Shown in pieces: positions 60,644 through 64,000 of a stretch of 64,000 nt of DNA. The translations under genes were made by a program, and so were the position numbers. Numbering within the stretch: the stretch's first letter is position 1; each line of letters starts with the position of its first letter. The notes below the pieces were generated by a model that ran no database searches, had not been told where the DNA came from, and saw nothing but the letters and a program-made list of their open reading frames with translations. Source of the stretch: Euptelea pleiosperma (Eukaryota > Streptophyta > Magnoliopsida > Ranunculales > Eupteleaceae). Location of the stretch: NCBI GenBank assembly GCA_035048495.1, contig CM068552.1, positions 16,926,753 to 16,990,752 of the forward strand, written 5' to 3'.

Positions 60644-63130
60644 AATAAATTAGACACGTATGTCCCACATTGGGTGTAAATCTATCCTATGAGCTTGCAG
60701 CTTGGCCTAGCTTGACCCACCATGTCCACACAATTTAATAGTGTTCTACCCCACCCCTTTTATGCCCAACAATCATACATTTGATTGTAGAATGCCCTAG
60801 GGCTGTTAATGGATCAGGTTCGAGTCGAATTAGTGCTGATCCAGAATGATGGAACAATCCAATAAGAAAATATGCCAATCTCGATCTAGATCCGATCCAA
60901 TATCAAATCACATAAGAACTGTCTTTGACTTTTAGGCTTTTAGCCACATCTATATTCAATGCGGCCGCCTGAGCTGGCTGACAGCAACCCTGCCTTTGTG
61001 TTATGTTCAAACGTTAAAAGAGCGTGGATACGTGGCATAATCATGATGGTAACAGATTGAATCGAACAATATGAACCTAAGGACAACCCTACTAATCAAA
61101 AGTTTATGTCCTCCATGTCCCAATCAATGAGCTAATCCCCCAGGTTCCTGGGAGGAATGAAAATTAACACCTTAAGGAAATGAACTTGTTAGTATGGTTG
61201 TCCATATGTCCAGAACGTTGGATGGTCGTTGACGTTTGTATGATGCGAATCTCAAGGACCATATCATCTAGTCCTAGAGATGATGCCACTAGGAACGATG
61301 GTGATAGTACTAAGGTTTAAAAGGGGCATTTATAATGATATAACAGACTGGGGGCGTTACCTTTTTTCCATTATAATGGCCATTATAATGAATTTTAGCC
61401 ATTGATTCTATATCCTCTAGATACATGTCAGTTCAAACAGTTGTCCTACCTGACGTGCATCTCGAGGATGTACAATCTATTGAGTTGAAACAAGTAGATC
61501 TTTGATGATGGACATCCCTCACCAGGGCACTTTTAGAGACAATTGACACTATGGATGTTTGGCCCATCCCTAGGTGGACGTATAGATAAAAAATTAGCCC
61601 GATTAGTGACTCCTAATATTGTCATCCAAGGGAGAACATTTCATTTTTCGACAAATCTCTTTGATCGAATTGATCTCTTACATTTTGACGGCGCGCTCCA
61701 TCCAAGCAGTCTAGAAAATTGACTACTTATTCGTCTAGTTCCCAGTGAAGGGATGCATAGAAAATCTCATATCATCAAAATTGTAACACAACCATAAATT
61801 GTATAATTTTTCTTCCTACCATATTCTTCTTCCTCTTTTTGAACTCATTCACCAAGTTAACAACAACTCGTAAATGACTCGTCTCCATGAAAAGTTGTTG
61901 AACTCATCCAAGTCTATATCACTGGTGTGGTGTTTCAGTAATTCGGGTGAATATAGTGAGTTTCTTCGTGGCCATTGTTGATCCTGTATCAAGAAAAAAC
62001 AAAAGATATTGAAAAAGAAAATAGATGACTTAATAGTTGAAAACATATGATAGAATAGGAGGAAACATATGATAGAATAAGAGAACATAGATGAGACTGT
62101 CGAGAGGACGAGCGGTTACTTTTTCATGGAGTGATCCTCAACCGTTGATCAAAGTTGGATGATTGATTGAGCTATTGTAGAGGTATGCAAGATGTCATTG
62201 GGACTATGCGTCAAAAAGGGTCGATTGCTTTTTGGAGTGATCCTCAGCCGTTTGATGATAATCAAAAAATTGATCCAAAATAGTGTTTCAGAGCCATCAT
62301 TGAAAATAAGCGTGGAAAAAGGTGTAGGCATACAGTCACGTCAGCTCTATTTCAGTTACATTTTCATAGCATGCCCAAAAGTTAAGGTCAAACTTGGTAA
62401 TCGATAATTTTTTGAGTGTTTCAACAAGCTTTTGACTTTTCGGTAATAAAACATTAATTATTTGGGCAAATTCCCCTGTTATTTCCCTCTTATCTCTAGA
62501 AGAAAATAGTTGCTGGCCTAGGGCGACTTCACCTCCCAAAAATGTCATTTGGAGATTAGGTTGGGGCCCACTAACCTTACGGATGTTTGGATCACCTCTT
62601 GGTCGACCTATATACCAAAGATCGGCTTGATTGGTGATTTATAACAGTTATATTTTAGCATCCAAAAAAAAGGCTCAAATATTCCAATGTCAAAAACCAC
62701 GTTATTAAAATGCTAAATCTAATGGCTATAGTCACTAATTATACTGATTTTTTTGGATATGTAGATTGGTCAAGAGGTAGGCCAAATATCAGTAAGGTAA
62801 GTGAGCCCTAAAGAGTACTCCACGCGGCGTTTTCGAGGGCTCTTATCTTTAATTCCCAAATCACAAAGTCATAGTCTTTAGAGATTTGATGAGAGAAATG
62901 TGGAGACTTTTATTTTCTTCCCAAATAAGATAAGCACGGGACGACCATCCAAAGTCTTCACATATGACGAAGACCTATAGACTTTTCCACCACCCAATTA
63001 ATTAAGCAGGGAGTCACGATCCATTACCAAAGACTTTTTCTTCTTTCTTTGTGTCACTCAAATATACCTGCCCGGCCGGCCCCCTCTAGAAGAATAAAAA
63101 GCAATATGCAAGTGTTCAGGCTTGAATTGG
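60644..63130. other. Intergenic DNA upstream of the receptor-kinase gene
   Basis: It holds an AACGG-family piece (61.33-61.40 kb) and palindromic-MITE halves (61.53-61.62 kb and 62.56-62.84 kb, the latter a full hairpin). A short duplication of ggagtgatcctcarccgttga occurs at 62.13 and 62.24 kb. No gene was recognised. 62.84-63.13 kb is presumed promoter. Confidence 0.5.
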
Positions 63131-63138
63131 GGTGCATC

Positions 63139-63148
63139 TATATATAAA
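63139..63148 (+). promoter_or_regulatory. TATA box of the LRR receptor-kinase gene
   Basis: tatatataaa lies 58 bp before the ATG at 63206. The spacing implies a short 5' UTR beginning near 63.17 kb. Confidence 0.7.
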
Positions 63149-63205
63149 GCCTTCTTTCATGAAGCAATAGTGATTTACTTCCTTGTAACCAAAAGGTCCA
63201 AAACC

Positions 63206-64000
63206 ATGGGATCATCCTCCTCTTTAAAAAAATCCTCCTCCCACTCCCTCCCTCTTTTACTCTTCTTTTTAATCCTTACTTTACTTTCTTCTTCCAACGT
63301 TAATCCTTCTCCATCAACTCCTGTTTCCTCTCCGACTACTGTCATCCAACAAGAAGAAGAAGCGGAGGCTCTCTTGCAATGGAAAGCCACCCTCCACAAC
63401 CAAACTCATTCTATCCTCTCTTCATGGACCAATTCTTCTTCTTCTTCTCACTGCAATTGGTTCGGAATTGCTTGCAACAAGGCTGGAACCATCATCAAAA
63501 TAAACCTCACAACTTCGGGTTTACAAGGTACACTCCATAACTTCAATTTCTCCTGCTTTTCTAGCAGCCTCCTCAGTCTTGATCTCAGCAAGAATACACT
63601 CTCTGGAATCATCCCAGCCCATATTGGTAACCTTTCCAAACTCACCTACCTCAATTTAGGCGACAATCAACTCTCTGGACAAATTCCATCTGAAGTGGGG
63701 CTGCTAACAAGTCTACGTAACATGTATCTTCACCAAAACCATCTTAAAGGTTCCATTCCTCCAAAAGTAGGAAATTTGTTGAATCTCAGTGAGCTTGTCC
63801 TTTATAAAAACCTTTTAACTGGTTCGATCCCTTCCACATTAGGAAATTTGACCAAATTGTCCGGCTTGTACCTTTGGAGAAATCTACTTTCTGGTTCCAT
63901 TCCTCTAGAAATAGGAAATTTAAAAAATCTTTTTGAGCTAGACTTCTCTACTAATTATTTGACTGGTTCCATCCCTTCCACTTTTGGAAACTTGACGAAG
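63206..64000 (+). CDS. LRR receptor-like kinase, N-terminal part (MIK2-like), cut by window end
   Basis: An open frame of 265 codons runs from ATG (context accatggg) to the last base with no stop. Residues about 15-31 form a hydrophobic signal peptide (SLPLLLFFLILTLLSSS). The LRR N-terminal cap follows (EAEALLQWKATL, SSWTN, CNWFGIACN), then leucine-rich repeats of the plant extracellular type (LTYLNLGDNQLSGQIPSEVG, LGNLTKLSGLYL, TGSIPSTLGNL). In the family, such ectodomains precede one membrane helix and a cytoplasmic Ser/Thr kinase. These would lie beyond the window. The wording ALLQWKATL...NWFGIACN is characteristic of the MDIS1-interacting/MIK2-like group. Ligand and role cannot be told. 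Confidence 0.92.
   Translation, partial: MGSSSSLKKSSSHSLPLLLFFLILTLLSSSNVNPSPSTPVSSPTTVIQQEEEAEALLQWKATLHNQTHSILSSWTNSSSSSHCNWFGIACNKAGTIIKINLTTSGLQGTLHNFNFSCFSSSLLSLDLSKNTLSGIIPAHIGNLSKLTYLNLGDNQLSGQIPSEVGLLTSLRNMYLHQNHLKGSIPPKVGNLLNLSELVLYKNLLTGSIPSTLGNLTKLSGLYLWRNLLSGSIPLEIGNLKNLFELDFSTNYLTGSIPSTFGNLTK

Overview
This is a window of a plant nuclear genome, from a flowering plant with many and varied transposable elements. It has split genes with GT-AG introns, a plant-type shaggy/GSK3 kinase, a plant PB1 protein, an LRR receptor kinase, and LTR, LINE, SINE, Helitron, hAT, MULE and PIF elements. The species cannot be read from the sequence. A woody or early-diverging angiosperm is possible, but that is a guess.

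Four protein-coding genes are supported. (1) Positions 420-15412 (+) hold a complete 12-exon shaggy-like kinase of the AtSK41/SK42 type, 423 aa. Its introns are up to 6.6 kb and carry LINE, copia, PIF and SINE debris. (2) Positions 37296-35151 (-) hold a two-exon PB1-domain protein of 319 aa with a GC-AG intron and a polyhistidine run. (3) Positions 45518-44973 (-) hold a single-exon 181-aa plant protein of unknown function. (4) From 63206 (+) to the window end runs the start of an LRR receptor-like kinase of the MIK2-like type, cut by the window edge.

Between genes 1 and 2 (about 16-33 kb) lies a nest of retrotransposons. A decayed chromodomain-type Ty3/gypsy element (fragments at 17.1-17.8 kb and 31.27-31.5 kb, both +) flanks a larger Tat-lineage Ty3/gypsy element (about 17.89-31.25 kb, -). 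The Tat element has gag, protease, RT-RNase H, a second RNase H and integrase, all broken by stops and frameshifts. It also carries an antisense accessory gene (19.78-22.41 kb, +) between two tandem-repeat blocks. A 2105-bp solo LTR with a perfect 5-bp target duplication sits inside the integrase.

Between genes 2 and 3, and again up to gene 4, the DNA is a patchwork of short inverted-repeat elements. The most striking part is 47.5-58.4 kb, an array of over 20 head-to-tail units of about 160-530 bp. Each unit starts with TCTATATAACAAA and ends in a GC-rich hairpin followed by CTAG or a variant. This looks like non-autonomous Helitron ends fused into a higher-order repeat. A separate 2500-bp Helitron with canonical ends is inserted in it. 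Just beyond the array are two MULE-like elements with 9-bp target duplications and a hAT-like element with an 8-bp duplication. No rRNA, tRNA or CRISPR feature was seen.
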